A DNA stretch of 64,000 bases from assembly GCA_963695985.1 (NCBI GenBank), contig CAVOIC010000011.1, forward strand, positions 1-64,000, given 5' to 3'. Numbering within the stretch: the stretch's first letter is position 1; every line of letters starts with the position of its first letter. The DNA comes from DATBVX01 sp963695985. GTDB taxonomy: Bacteria > Pseudomonadota > Gammaproteobacteria > Steroidobacterales > Steroidobacteraceae. Below, in pieces: positions 9,463 to 17,930 of this stretch. Both the position numbers and the translations under genes were made by a program. The notes under the pieces were generated by a model, which worked only from the letters and a program-made list of their open reading frames with translations, was not told where the DNA came from and did not search any database.

Positions 9463-9919
9463 AATGACGTGATCGCGTGGAATTCACGGGTCTTGGGGGC
9501 AATGTATCACACGCGACCGATCACGCTGGTCGACGCGCATATGCCCTACACCTTTGTCGATCGGGTGACGGTGCTGGACTGGCGGCCCCAAACCATCGCC
9601 ATTCGGGGTCTCTGTCAGCGCTCCGGCAGTCTCCGCGTATTATGTTGCGCGGCCCTCATTTTCAAGGTCAAACAAATCCAGGCGGCACCTCCAAGTGCCA
9701 AGGCGTGCCGCCCCGATTCATTGCGACGCATCTTAGGCTGTCATAACGTCGCTAACTGAAGAACTGTCAATTGCTCGACGGTCTGGCTCTTGGTTGAATG
9801 ATTGCCGAGAATTCGCTTCCCTGAATGAGCAAGTATCACACCGAGACTTCGATTACGCCCATGATGTCTGTTCGCAAGCGTGAGTGCCCGGCTGGCCTGC
9901 GCCTGCCAGAGGAGGCCTG
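9463..9919. other. Divergent intergenic region, no gene recognised
   Basis: About 457 bases lie between the start of the GT2 gene (minus strand) and the methyltransferase (plus strand). Short ORFs on both strands here have no recognisable motif and no good ribosome binding site, so I do not call them. The region should carry promoters for both sides. A TATTAT at 9641-9646 is a possible -10 for the right-hand gene, but no convincing -35 accompanies it. Confidence 0.5.
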
Positions 9920-10597
9920 TTGCCTGGATTAGTTGGGAATGCCGCGGCGCGGGTCGTGAAAAGCATCGCGCGCGCGTTTTACGGCGTGTCAATGCTGGGT
10001 CTCGACCGCGGGCCTCATGTCACGCGCTACTACATGTACCGCCATCTTGATGCCAACTATCACGTTTTCAGGCCGCCGCATCACAGAGTCCTGTCGTTGA
10101 GCCATTCGGAGCAGCTCGCGAAGCTTCTGGGCTACCGCGCTGAGCAAATCATCGACGCTTCCTACCCGGAATGCAGCATGCTGTCGCTGCCCTTCGCAAA
10201 CGAGGAATTTGACGCGGTCGTCAGCGATCAAGTCTTGGAGCACGTTGAAGGGAATCCTCAGCAGGCGGTTGATGAGTCACTGCGCGTGCTCAAGCCCGGC
10301 GGAATTGTCCTGCACACGACCTGCTTCATCAATCCAATTCATGGGGCGCCGAGAGACTTCTGGAGGTTTACGCCCGAAGCATTGAGGCTTCTAGTGGCCG
10401 AGAAAGCCGACATCATCGACGTTGGCGGGTGGGGGAACTTCTTCTGGTGGTTGTTTATTTTTCTGGGGCTTCGCTACCAGCCGATCCCCCACACGCGGGC
10501 CCATCCTGCGCATTGGATTGCGACTTACAATCAACCCAAGATGCCCGTTACTACGTGGGTCTTTGCGAGGAAGAGAAATTTGGAGACTGGTCCCTGA
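9920..10597 (+). CDS. Class I SAM-dependent methyltransferase
   Basis: A protein of about 225 residues with the C-terminal core of a Methyltransf_11-type fold: PFANEEFDAVVSDQVLEHV near the middle, then LRVLKPGGIVLHTT. The glycine-rich motif I is weak (residues near QIIDASYPECS), as in sugar- or glycan-cluster methyltransferases that often have degenerate first motifs. I choose the TTG at 9920 because a strong AGAGGAGG lies at 9908-9915; a GTG at 9884 is the alternative. A hydrophobic stretch (WWLFIFLGL) near the C-terminus may contact the membrane. The stop overlaps the start region of the next gene, so the two are likely co-transcribed. It probably methylates a glycan precursor; the substrate is unknown. 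Confidence 0.75.
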   Translation: MPGLVGNAAARVVKSIARAFYGVSMLGLDRGPHVTRYYMYRHLDANYHVFRPPHHRVLSLSHSEQLAKLLGYRAEQIIDASYPECSMLSLPFANEEFDAVVSDQVLEHVEGNPQQAVDESLRVLKPGGIVLHTTCFINPIHGAPRDFWRFTPEALRLLVAEKADIIDVGGWGNFFWWLFIFLGLRYQPIPHTRAHPAHWIATYNQPKMPVTTWVFARKRNLETGP

Positions 10598-11390
10598 TCA
10601 CCTTCGTCGACGCGCACGTTCACCTGCACGCGGGGGTGGACCCCGTGGTGGCTCTGGACGCCGCAACGACAAACTTTCAGTCCGCGGCCCGCGACGTTGG
10701 CGAGCGGCAGTGGCAAGGTGTTCTGCTGCTCGCGGAAGTGGCCGGTGTAGACGCATTTCGCGATCTGTCACAGCGGGTAGGTTACGGGCACTGGTCGTTC
10801 AAACCTGTCGCAGGAGAACCGATCAGCCTCCGCGTCGAAAGCGCCGTGGGACAACTCCTTCTGATCGCCGGTCGTCAGGTCGCAACTTCCGAAGGACTGG
10901 AAGTGCTAGCGCTGGCGACGCGCGAGCAAATTGTGGATGACCGCGATCTGATGTCGACACTCCGCGAGGCGAGACGCATAAGTAACCTCGTCGTCCTGCC
11001 GTGGGCCGTTGGAAAGTGGCTTGGGCGCCGCGGTCGGCTAGTCAAGAACGCCTTCAGGAATGCTAAGGGGTCCATCTTTGCTGGCGATAATGGTGGGCGC
11101 CCATGGTTTTGGCCGGCCGCATCCGCGTTCGATCTCGCCAGGCACTTTGGACGTCCGGTGCTCCCCGGCAGCGATCCATTGCCGATTCCCGGCGAGGAGA
11201 GCCGAATAGGCAGCCGCGGGTTCGCGGTCAAATGGGCATTGCCTGAGCAACAGCCCGCTGCAGAATTGTGCGCATATCTGTGTCAGCCTCGATTGAAGCC
11301 CTACACGGCTACGGCGCAGGCGAGACTACGTTGCGATTCTTTCACAACCAGCTCCTTCTGCGCACCAAGATGCGTCCATCACCACGCTAA
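10594..11390 (+). pseudogene. H-x-H metal-hydrolase-like protein with an internal frameshift
   Basis: The reading begins ITFVDAHVHLHAG, an H-x-H strand like that of PHP or amidohydrolase TIM barrels, and later has LPGSDPLPIPGEES, where such folds often carry a late metal-binding Asp. No ATG is near; the start may be CTG at 10594, overlapping the previous stop, or GTG at 10555. Near 11268 the natural frame seems to shift: the open frame becomes Cys/Thr-rich and unlike protein, while the frame with codons at 11270 onward gives SIEALHGYGAGETTLRFF and HNQLLLRTKM and stops at 11388-11390. An about 1-base deletion therefore links this gene artificially to the methyltransferase that follows. Function is unknown; it lies among glycan genes. 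Confidence 0.5.
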
Positions 11391-11403
11391 GGGAACGAGA
11401 TTC

Positions 11404-12129
11404 TTGCGCGAGACGCCGGATGTGGAGACCTCGTCGGCCAACTATGCGAGCCGTTTCTCGGGCGCAGCTGGCCGATACTTGCTCGAGGCGCAAACGGCGG
11501 CGATCACTCGTTCGGTCGCCAACCTGCCTCCAGGTACTCTGCTTGATGTTGGAGGAGGGCATGGTCAGGTCGCGGCGCCATTGCGCAACTTGGGATGGGA
11601 TGTGACCGTACACGGCTCGGATCCTATCTGCGCTCGTAATCTGCGTGAGCTTCACGATCAAGTGGGTGTGACGTTTGTCAGCGGCGATCTTCTTGCGCTG
11701 CCATTCCGCGACCGGAGCTTCGAAGTCGTGACCGCGGTGCGACTCGTGTCACACGTCGAGCAGTGGCCGCGACTTCTTGACGAGATGTGCCGAGTGGCGC
11801 GCCGCACGGTGATAATCGATTATCCGAGCAAATTCGCACTCAATGCGCTAACACCGCTCATGTTCGGGCTCAAGAAGGCAATCGAGGGGAATACGCGTAC
11901 CTACTTGAGTTTTACACGCCATGAACTGGCTGGGGTGTTCGAGCACAACGGGTTTGCGATCAGCCGCGAAGAAAAACAATTCTTCCTGCCCATGGTCCTG
12001 CATCGAATGTCGCGTGCGGCCGCACCTGTTCGGGCGGTGGAGCATCTTTGCCGTGCCCTGGGATTGACCGCACTCGCAGGATCACCAGTGATCCTGCGCG
12101 CGGACAGATGCGCGTCGCCGGGAGATTGA
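11404..12129 (+). CDS. Class I SAM-dependent methyltransferase
   Basis: About 241 residues with a clear SAM-binding motif I (GTLLDVGGGHGQVAAPL), motif II region (VHGSDP) and a Methyltransf_11-like VTFVSGDLLALPFRD and FEVVTAVRLVSHV. It is part of a longer 566-codon open frame, but the upstream portion belongs to a different protein. The start is probably TTG at 11404 or GTG at 11422, after AGGGAACGAG. Glycan-cluster methyltransferases of this kind modify sugars or lipid-linked intermediates. The stop at 12127 is three bases before the GTG of the next glycosyltransferase, so they share a transcript. Confidence 0.8.
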   Translation: MRETPDVETSSANYASRFSGAAGRYLLEAQTAAITRSVANLPPGTLLDVGGGHGQVAAPLRNLGWDVTVHGSDPICARNLRELHDQVGVTFVSGDLLALPFRDRSFEVVTAVRLVSHVEQWPRLLDEMCRVARRTVIIDYPSKFALNALTPLMFGLKKAIEGNTRTYLSFTRHELAGVFEHNGFAISREEKQFFLPMVLHRMSRAAAPVRAVEHLCRALGLTALAGSPVILRADRCASPGD

Positions 12130-12131
12130 GC

Positions 12132-13322
12132 GTGCACGTGCTGGTAGTCGCCCCTCAGCCATTCTTTGTGGAGCGCGGTACACCTATTGCCGTGCGACTT
12201 CTTATCGAGGAGCTGTGCGAATCCGGTCATACGGTCGACCTGTTGACCTACCACGAGGGCGCAAACATAGAGATCGCCGGGCTGTGTCTCTTCAGGGCCC
12301 GTCGCCCCCCATGGGTCGATCGGATCCCGATCGGAATTTCCTGGAAGAAGTTGCTTTGCGACCTATGGCTGATCGGGAGACTGGTCGGGCTGCTACGCAG
12401 AAGGCGCTATGACGTCATTCACGCGGTCGAAGAAGCGATATTCCCTGTCGTCATGCTCCGGCGCTGGTCTCGATCTAGAGTTGTTTATGACATGGATTCG
12501 TCCCTAGCCGAGCAATTGACTGACAAGTGGCGTTTGCTTCGTCCGTTGAAAGGATTTCTTCACCTGATAGAACGCTGGGCGGTGCGACGCTCGGACGCAG
12601 TGTTACCCGTCTGTGAGGATCTCGCGCAGATAGTACGCCCGTGGGTCGGCCGCGACCGCGTCACGGTGCTCCCCGATGTGCCCGTCAGTGCCGCTGGCGG
12701 CACTTGGGACGTGGACAACTTGCGTGCTGACCTGGGAAAGGACCAGCGGATTGCATTGTACGTCGGCAATCTGGAGCGATATCAAGGTATCGATCTGATG
12801 CTCGAAGCTTTTGCCATGGCACGCCTAGACCCTCACGTGCGCCTGATTGTCATCGGAGGTGATACGAGGAGTATTGAGCACTACCGCGAGCGTGCGCGTT
12901 CGCTCGGAATCGACGGACAAGTAATTTTCATGGGCCCACGGCCAATCGCCGCGCTCGGAGCGTATCTGGCTCAGGCTGATGTCCTCGTGTCACCCCGCAC
13001 GGCTGGTCAGAACACGCCGATGAAGGTTTATTCCTACATGCAGGCCACCAAAGCCATACTAGCCACAGACATACGCTCGCACACACAGGTCCTGGACACT
13101 ACGTGCGCCGAGCTCGTTACAGCCGATCCCGCAGCCATGGCGCGAGGGTTTCAGCGGCTCATCCAAGACGCGGGGTATCGCGACCGTCTAGGGACAGCCG
13201 CACGCGCGAAAGTCGAACGCGAGTATTCGCGGGCGAGGTTTCGCCAACGTCTGTTCTCAGCCTATGATCGTCTCGCGGCGCTCAAGGCCCCAGCGCCCCC
13301 TGCCGAGCCAAGCAACCAGTAG
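12132..13322 (+). CDS. GT4-type glycosyltransferase
   Basis: A GT-B enzyme of about 396 residues. The N-terminus MHVLVVAPQPFFVERGTPI is typical of GT4 enzymes of exopolysaccharide and exosortase-linked glycan clusters. Later come VVYDMDSSLAEQL, DAVLPVCEDL, the donor-domain start IALYVGNLERYQGIDLML, and SPRTAGQNTPMKVYSYM in place of the usual EGFG-type EX7E loop. I choose GTG at 12132, which follows a GGGAGA box; an ATG at 12108 would overlap the methyltransferase. It is the last gene of the rightward glycan run and faces the sulfotransferase gene at 13366. Donor and acceptor sugars are unknown. Confidence 0.85.
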   Translation: MHVLVVAPQPFFVERGTPIAVRLLIEELCESGHTVDLLTYHEGANIEIAGLCLFRARRPPWVDRIPIGISWKKLLCDLWLIGRLVGLLRRRRYDVIHAVEEAIFPVVMLRRWSRSRVVYDMDSSLAEQLTDKWRLLRPLKGFLHLIERWAVRRSDAVLPVCEDLAQIVRPWVGRDRVTVLPDVPVSAAGGTWDVDNLRADLGKDQRIALYVGNLERYQGIDLMLEAFAMARLDPHVRLIVIGGDTRSIEHYRERARSLGIDGQVIFMGPRPIAALGAYLAQADVLVSPRTAGQNTPMKVYSYMQATKAILATDIRSHTQVLDTTCAELVTADPAAMARGFQRLIQDAGYRDRLGTAARAKVEREYSRARFRQRLFSAYDRLAALKAPAPPAEPSNQ

Positions 13323-13365
13323 ATGCAGCATCAGCGTGCGCGGGCGGTAACCCAAACGGTACCGC

Positions 13366-14106
13366 TCAGTCGAGGAGGTCAGCGAACTCGGACTGTTCCA
13401 CCGCGCGCGCCAGCTCCTCGTAGTTGATCACCATTTCCTGCAGGCGGTCCGGATTGATCTTGATCAGCGGTGAATGCATCGGGCAATAGGAAACCCCGAG
13501 AAAAGCGCAGATGCGCTGCTGCACTTCGGTGCTGAGCGCTCCGTCAGCGATCATGTTCTCGTAGACCAGCCCGAGTCGGGGGTGGCTCGCGAATATCTGC
13601 TCGAAATGCTCGTACTGAGCACGGGTCTTGCGCATGTTCTCTAGAGCCTTCTTGGCGTCCACGTGGGTCCGCACGACAGGCACCGGTCTGGTCGCGTGCG
13701 GCTGCCACGCCTTGGTGCGCGGTTTTGAGAGCAGCAACTTCGATACGTACTGCTTGAGCACGTTGTGCCGCCGAAGATGCAGAACACGGATGCGCTCATC
13801 GCGTTGCAGGTAGCGCAGCGTCCAGGGAACAGCAAGGTGGTTATACATCGCCTTGAAGATCCTGACAGGCTTGTCACCCGAGGAAAAAAAGCGCGTCATC
13901 AGATGAGTCGGGTTCCAGGATCCGCCTACGATGAACCGGTAGAGCTTCGCAAGCTGTCGCGAGTCGTGAATGAGATCGGGAACCCGGATCGTCATGCCCG
14001 CCATGAGTATCTCGCCCTCGCAGAAGATCTCGGGATGCGAGTTCAGGCAGTCCTCGAGAAACGTGGATCCGGTCCGCTGCGTCGTGAGGATGATCGCCCG
14101 TGTCAT
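13366..14106 (-). CDS. Sulfotransferase (Stf0-like)
   Basis: A 246-residue protein with the 5' PAPS-binding loop at its very start (AIILTTQRTGSTFLEDCLNS) and the second phosphosulfate strand RIRVLHLRRHNVLKQYVS near residues 105-125. Bacterial Stf0-type enzymes of this size sulfate cell-wall or lipid-linked sugars. The gene starts four bases before the stop of the GT4 gene on its right (ATGA overlap at 14103-14106), so the two are translationally coupled and probably act on the same glycan. Unlike the sulfotransferases at 857-4008 it appears intact. Confidence 0.85.
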   Translation of the reverse strand: MTRAIILTTQRTGSTFLEDCLNSHPEIFCEGEILMAGMTIRVPDLIHDSRQLAKLYRFIVGGSWNPTHLMTRFFSSGDKPVRIFKAMYNHLAVPWTLRYLQRDERIRVLHLRRHNVLKQYVSKLLLSKPRTKAWQPHATRPVPVVRTHVDAKKALENMRKTRAQYEHFEQIFASHPRLGLVYENMIADGALSTEVQQRICAFLGVSYCPMHSPLIKINPDRLQEMVINYEELARAVEQSEFADLLD

Positions 14107-15230
14107 TGCATGACGTGCTCAAACAGATCGAGCACCTGCCGGGCACATTTCTCCCAGCTGAAGTCGTTGGCGCGGATCAAGCCGGCGCTGATCAGACGGC
14201 CTCTCTCCTGCGAATCGCTCAGGACGCTGCGCAGACCCTTTTCGATGTCATCAACGCTCAGTGGATCTACGAGGTACGCGGCGCCGTCAACCACCTCGGG
14301 AGGCGCGCAGGTGTTGGCCGTCACGATCGGGCAGCCGCAAGCCATCGCTTCCAGCAGCGGAATGCCGAACCCTTCGTACAGCGATGGAAAGGCAAACAGG
14401 TCGGCCAGGGAATACACGGCCGGCAAGTCATCGTGCGAGATCCACCCCGTTGCGCGCACCCGGTCCTGAAGATTGAGCCTCTCGATCAACTTGAGCTCTT
14501 CGGCCGCACCGGCCGCCATCGGAAAAGTGAAGCGCTGCGCGCCCGCGATGACGAGCTCGTGCGGAAACTCCCCGCGTATGCGTGCAAACGCCTGCAGCAG
14601 GCGTCCCACGTTCTTGCGCGATTCGATTTGCCCGACCCACACTATGAAACGCTCCGGCAACTGGTACTTGCGGCGCACCTCTTCGAGTCGCTGAGGGTCG
14701 ATGACTCGCGTGAAACGCTTCGGCTCAAAACCGTTGTGAATTGCAACCACTTTGTCCGGACTGACACCGACAAAGCGCACCACGTCGTCCCTAACGGCAT
14801 TGGAGACGGCAATGAAGGCATCGGCGCTGCGACAATACATCGGCACGAAGTTCTTGAAGTACAACCGGTCGTACCAGAGAAAGTGCTCCGGGATCACGAA
14901 CCATTCCGAGCCGTGTAGCACGAAGATCTTTTTCGCCTTCGTGAGCAGCGGCACGGTAAATTTCGGGTTGAATATCAGCTCGACGCGATGCCTGCGCGCC
15001 ATCCAGGGAACGGCTATCTGGTCCCACAGGACTGCTCCGGGAAGGGTGCTGGCAGTCTCGTAAACGTTCGGATACTGGCGGTAGGTGCCGATCAGCTTGG
15101 GATTGGCATACATCAGCACGTATTCGTGTCGGGAGCCCATCGAGAAGAGCAGCGGAAGCAGATGCTTGGTGTAGACCTTTACGCCACCCTCCTTCTGCTC
15201 GTAGTGCCGAAGCATGACGCCGATTCTCAT
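14103..15230 (-). CDS. GT4-type glycosyltransferase (mannosyltransferase-like)
   Basis: A 375-residue GT-B enzyme. The acceptor domain begins MRIGVMLRHYEQKEGGVKVY. The donor domain has IVWVGQIESRKNVGRLLQAF, the RVRATGWISHDDLPAVYSLAD stretch and the EX7E loop SLYEGFGIPLLEAMACG, all typical of the mannosyltransferase-like GT4 group. It starts 55 bases after the yidC stop on the same strand, so it may ride on yidC read-through. This spot in many Gammaproteobacteria carries mnmE, which is not present here. It is coupled by a four-base overlap to the sulfotransferase downstream. Confidence 0.88.
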   Translation of the reverse strand: MRIGVMLRHYEQKEGGVKVYTKHLLPLLFSMGSRHEYVLMYANPKLIGTYRQYPNVYETASTLPGAVLWDQIAVPWMARRHRVELIFNPKFTVPLLTKAKKIFVLHGSEWFVIPEHFLWYDRLYFKNFVPMYCRSADAFIAVSNAVRDDVVRFVGVSPDKVVAIHNGFEPKRFTRVIDPQRLEEVRRKYQLPERFIVWVGQIESRKNVGRLLQAFARIRGEFPHELVIAGAQRFTFPMAAGAAEELKLIERLNLQDRVRATGWISHDDLPAVYSLADLFAFPSLYEGFGIPLLEAMACGCPIVTANTCAPPEVVDGAAYLVDPLSVDDIEKGLRSVLSDSQERGRLISAGLIRANDFSWEKCARQVLDLFEHVMQ

Positions 15231-15285
15231 TACCCTCTCACTCGGTGTGTTCCGTCCTGGCCCGCGGATCAGTTCTGAGGCAGCC

Positions 15286-16983
15286 TCAGTCCTTCTTGGC
15301 GTGGGCCGTCACCAAACGGTTGATATTCCACTGCTGCGTGATCGACAGCACGGTGTTCGTGATCCAGTAGAGCACGAGTCCCGCCGGAAACCACGCGAAC
15401 ATGAAGGTCATGATCAGCGGCATGAACATGAAAACCTTCGCCTGCACCGGGTCCGGCGGTGTTGGGTTGAGCTTGTACTGGCCGAACATGGCTGCGCCCA
15501 TGATGAGCGGAAGAATGAAGTACGGATCCTTGGTCGACAGGTCGTTGATCCACAGCATGAAGGGTGCCTGTCGCATCTCCACGCTCTCGAGCAGCACCCA
15601 GTAGAACGCGAGGAACACGGGAATCTGGATCACGATCGGCATACAACCCGCGAGGGGGTTCACCTTCTCGCGCTTGTACAGCTCCATCATCGCGCGCCCC
15701 AGTTGCTCGCGATCGTCCTTGTAACGCTCCTGGACGTTCTTGATGCGCGGCGTGAGTGCACGCATCTTGGCCATCGACTTGCCGCTGACCTGACTCGGCC
15801 AATAGAACAGCAGCTTGATGAGCGCGGTGACGATGATGATCGACCAGCCCCAGTTACCTACGATCCGGTGCACCCAGCTCAACAGGGCAAATAGCGGCTG
15901 GGCAATGAAAGTGAGCTGACCGTAATCAGCTACGCGCTCCAGCTGTGGTCCGGTTTTTGCGAGCTGTGCCTGGAGTTTCGGCCCCACGTACACGGTCTCG
16001 CTGAATGTGCCGTGGCCAGCCGCCGGCACGCTGTGGAGGGGCCCGATCGCCCCGAACAGGTATTCCTCGCCTTTGACCTCGAGCCGGAACTGATACGCCT
16101 GCTTCGGTGCGGGCACGGCGGCCGCAACAAAGTGGTGTTGCATCGAGGCCAGCCAACCATCAGTGACCGTGACATTCAGACTGCGATCTTCATCCTTGTC
16201 GATCTTGAGCTTGCGGTAGCGGGTACCGTCCCAGAGCGCGGGGCCGGAGAAGGCATAGCTTTCGACGTTGAACATCGAACGATCAACCTTGTGCTGCTGG
16301 CGCAAGAGCTGAACATACGAAGCGCCACGCCATTCCCGGGTGCTCTGATTGTCGACCGAGTAGTCAACGCCGATCGCGTAGCTGCCGCGGCGCAAAGTGA
16401 AGGTCTTCGTGACCGTAGCCCCGGAGCCATCGCTCCAGGTCAACGGGATCTTCAGCTCGTTTTGATGATCTCCAAGCACGAAGTCCGATGCGGGGGCTGC
16501 AAAGACCGCGTGATGATCGGGCCCCGCGCTCCCAGCTTCCGCCGTCAGGCCGGACTGGAACACATACATCGGCTCGGCTGGCGAGTCATTGAATAGCCTG
16601 ACCTTCACGTCCGGCTGGTTCTTGTGGCGCGGGTACTGCAGCAGATCGGCGCGCGTCAGTGCACCCCCGCGCAGACTGATGTCCATGTCGAGCACGTCGG
16701 TGCGCACATGAATTTTGTCCCCAAGCGCACTGTCCGCCGCCGATTCCGTTGCCGGCAGGGTGGTTGCTGCGGGCTGGGGCGTCGAAGCTGCAGGCGTCGG
16801 TGCGCTCTGCGGCGTCGGCACGTTGTCGCCGAGCGCGGGCGGTTGGGTCGCTGGTGTAGTGCTGGAAGGCGCCCCCGCAGCTGGTGGCGGAACCGGCCGA
16901 TGATAGTCCTGCATCCAGGCCTGGTAGTTCAGCCACAGGACGAGCGCCAGTGCGGACCACAGAAAAATACGCTGGCTAGCCAT
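15286..16983 (-). CDS. yidC: Membrane protein insertase YidC
   Basis: A 565-residue inner-membrane insertase that helps place and fold membrane proteins, alone or with SecYEG; subunits of the F-type ATPase are known clients in E. coli. It has an N-terminal signal-anchor helix (FLWSALALVLWLNYQAWM), a Pro/Ala-rich linker, the large periplasmic P1 domain (about residues 75-340), and the conserved five-helix core with the cytoplasmic hairpin MRALTPRIKNVQERYKDD and CMPIVIQIPVFLAFYWVLL. The length matches Gram-negative YidC. Its start overlaps the end of yidD by eight bases. The rpmH-rnpA-yidD-yidC order is standard. Confidence 0.97.
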   Translation of the reverse strand: MASQRIFLWSALALVLWLNYQAWMQDYHRPVPPPAAGAPSSTTPATQPPALGDNVPTPQSAPTPAASTPQPAATTLPATESAADSALGDKIHVRTDVLDMDISLRGGALTRADLLQYPRHKNQPDVKVRLFNDSPAEPMYVFQSGLTAEAGSAGPDHHAVFAAPASDFVLGDHQNELKIPLTWSDGSGATVTKTFTLRRGSYAIGVDYSVDNQSTREWRGASYVQLLRQQHKVDRSMFNVESYAFSGPALWDGTRYRKLKIDKDEDRSLNVTVTDGWLASMQHHFVAAAVPAPKQAYQFRLEVKGEEYLFGAIGPLHSVPAAGHGTFSETVYVGPKLQAQLAKTGPQLERVADYGQLTFIAQPLFALLSWVHRIVGNWGWSIIIVTALIKLLFYWPSQVSGKSMAKMRALTPRIKNVQERYKDDREQLGRAMMELYKREKVNPLAGCMPIVIQIPVFLAFYWVLLESVEMRQAPFMLWINDLSTKDPYFILPLIMGAAMFGQYKLNPTPPDPVQAKVFMFMPLIMTFMFAWFPAGLVLYWITNTVLSITQQWNINRLVTAHAKKD

Positions 16984-17227
16984 GCCACAGGCCCTTTAAG
17001 TGGCTACATGCCTGCGCTTCAGGCACCGGGTCATAGCCGCCTGGATTGAACGGGTGACAACGCAGCAAGCGTCGCAGTGCAAGCCAACTCCCGCGTTGTG
17101 CGCCGTATCGATCTACAGCCTCCAGAGCGTAGGCCGAGCAGCTCGGGTAGAAGCGGCAGGTCGGCCCCAGCAGTGGACTGATCAGCCCTCGATAGGCGTG
17201 GATGATGGTCTTGATGACGACGCGCAT
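16976..17227 (-). CDS. yidD: Membrane protein insertion efficiency factor YidD
   Basis: An 83-residue small membrane-associated protein with the full family signature: a first amphipathic helix (IIHAYRGLISPLLGPTCRFYPSCS) and the Cys-rich CxFxPSCS element, then RLLRCHPFNPGGYDPVP. It supports YidC-dependent insertion. It overlaps the rnpA 3' end by 46 bases and yidC by eight bases, a compact arrangement that points to one transcript. Confidence 0.95.
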   Translation of the reverse strand: MRVVIKTIIHAYRGLISPLLGPTCRFYPSCSAYALEAVDRYGAQRGSWLALRRLLRCHPFNPGGYDPVPEAQACSHLKGLWHG

Positions 17228-17571
17228 CGTTCCCTAACCGTTGTCAACAGCCGCGAGAGGTCCGCGCGCAATTCGCCACGGCTCGCGTCGCGCGCTGGGC
17301 TACGCGCACTGAGCACAAGGTCGAGCGCCGGCAGCTCGGGTTGCGCGAGCCGGAACACCTCGCGTGCCACCCGTCGAATGCGATTTCGTACCACTGCCAC
17401 CCCAACCACCCGCGCAGCGATCGACAGTCCGAGCCGCGCGAATCCAAGCGTGTTGCTACACGCGGTGATATGAAACAGCTTGTCATTGAAACGCTGCCCG
17501 CTCTTGTACACATGCTCAAACTCCGCCGCGGTGCGGAGGCGCTGGCGAGCGCTGAAGGTGAGGGACCCGAT
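17182..17571 (-). CDS. rnpA: Ribonuclease P protein component
   Basis: The protein subunit of RNase P, which removes 5' leaders from pre-tRNAs together with the rnpB RNA. The conserved core begins LTFSARQRLRTAAEFEHVYKSG and holds the RNR motif region (VGVAVVRNRIRRVAREVFR). The start is uncertain: between the rpmH stop at 17591 and the core there is no ATG, GTG, TTG or CTG in frame. An ATC at 17569-17571 would give a normal length of about 129 residues; the next upstream choice, an ATG at 17679, would overlap rpmH by 89 bases and give 165 residues. Its end overlaps yidD. Confidence 0.93.
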   Translation of the reverse strand: MGSLTFSARQRLRTAAEFEHVYKSGQRFNDKLFHITACSNTLGFARLGLSIAARVVGVAVVRNRIRRVAREVFRLAQPELPALDLVLSARSPARDASRGELRADLSRLLTTVRERCASSSRPSSTPIEG

Positions 17572-17590
17572 CGGATCTCCGCAGGTGCCC

Positions 17591-17725
17591 TTACGGGGTG
17601 AGGCGCTTGCGGCCCTTTGCTCGCCGGCGCGCCAGAACCTGCCGGCCTTTCTTGGTGGCCATGCGGGCCCTGAAGCCATGCGTGCGCTTGCGGCGCACCT
17701 TGCTTGGCTGGTAAGTGCGTTTCAT
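17591..17725 (-). CDS. rpmH: Ribosomal protein bL34
   Basis: The 44-residue, highly basic L34 of the large ribosomal subunit, beginning MKRTYQPSKVRRKRTHGF and ending AKGRKRLTP. I place the start at 17725, not at the longer in-frame 17839, because the family begins at this MKRT. It is the first gene of the leftward rpmH-rnpA-yidD-yidC run and diverges from dnaA. Confidence 0.97.
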   Translation of the reverse strand: MKRTYQPSKVRRKRTHGFRARMATKKGRQVLARRRAKGRKRLTP

Positions 17726-17783
17726 CTTGTCGCGTCCGCTCAGTCTGATCGCTCGAGCTCGGGCCGAGCGCGAAAAGGCGGCA

Positions 17784-17812
17784 AGCGTACGCAGCACCCA
17801 CAGCACTGTCAA
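17784..17812 (-). promoter_or_regulatory. Sigma-70-type promoter of rpmH
   Basis: On the minus strand, TTGACA (17807-17812) and TACGCT (17784-17789) are 17 bases apart, with a predicted transcript start about 50 bases before the rpmH ATG. The -35 is perfect and the -10 is weak but keeps TA and the final T. Confidence 0.6.
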
Positions 17813-17930
17813 CACGAAGTCCGCCGCTAACGATTGCATTCGACCTAGCGATCACGGGTTCATCGTTATAGACTTCGACCCCCTTTCGTTCGAGTCCGTT
17901 TTCCATCGCTTTAATCGCGGAGTTGCGCTC

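Noticed and set aside
9469..9759. A 96-codon ORF on the plus strand in the glycan region
   Set aside because: No motif, no ribosome site and Cys/Arg-rich composition typical of a chance frame.
1..15230. Mobile element or integrase as the cause of the broken genes
   Set aside because: I found no transposase, integrase, terminal repeat or tRNA attachment site in the region.
15273..15288. Inverted repeat CTGAGGCAGCCTCAG at the yidC end as a terminator
   Set aside because: No usable loop and no T-run follow it; it also includes the yidC stop region.
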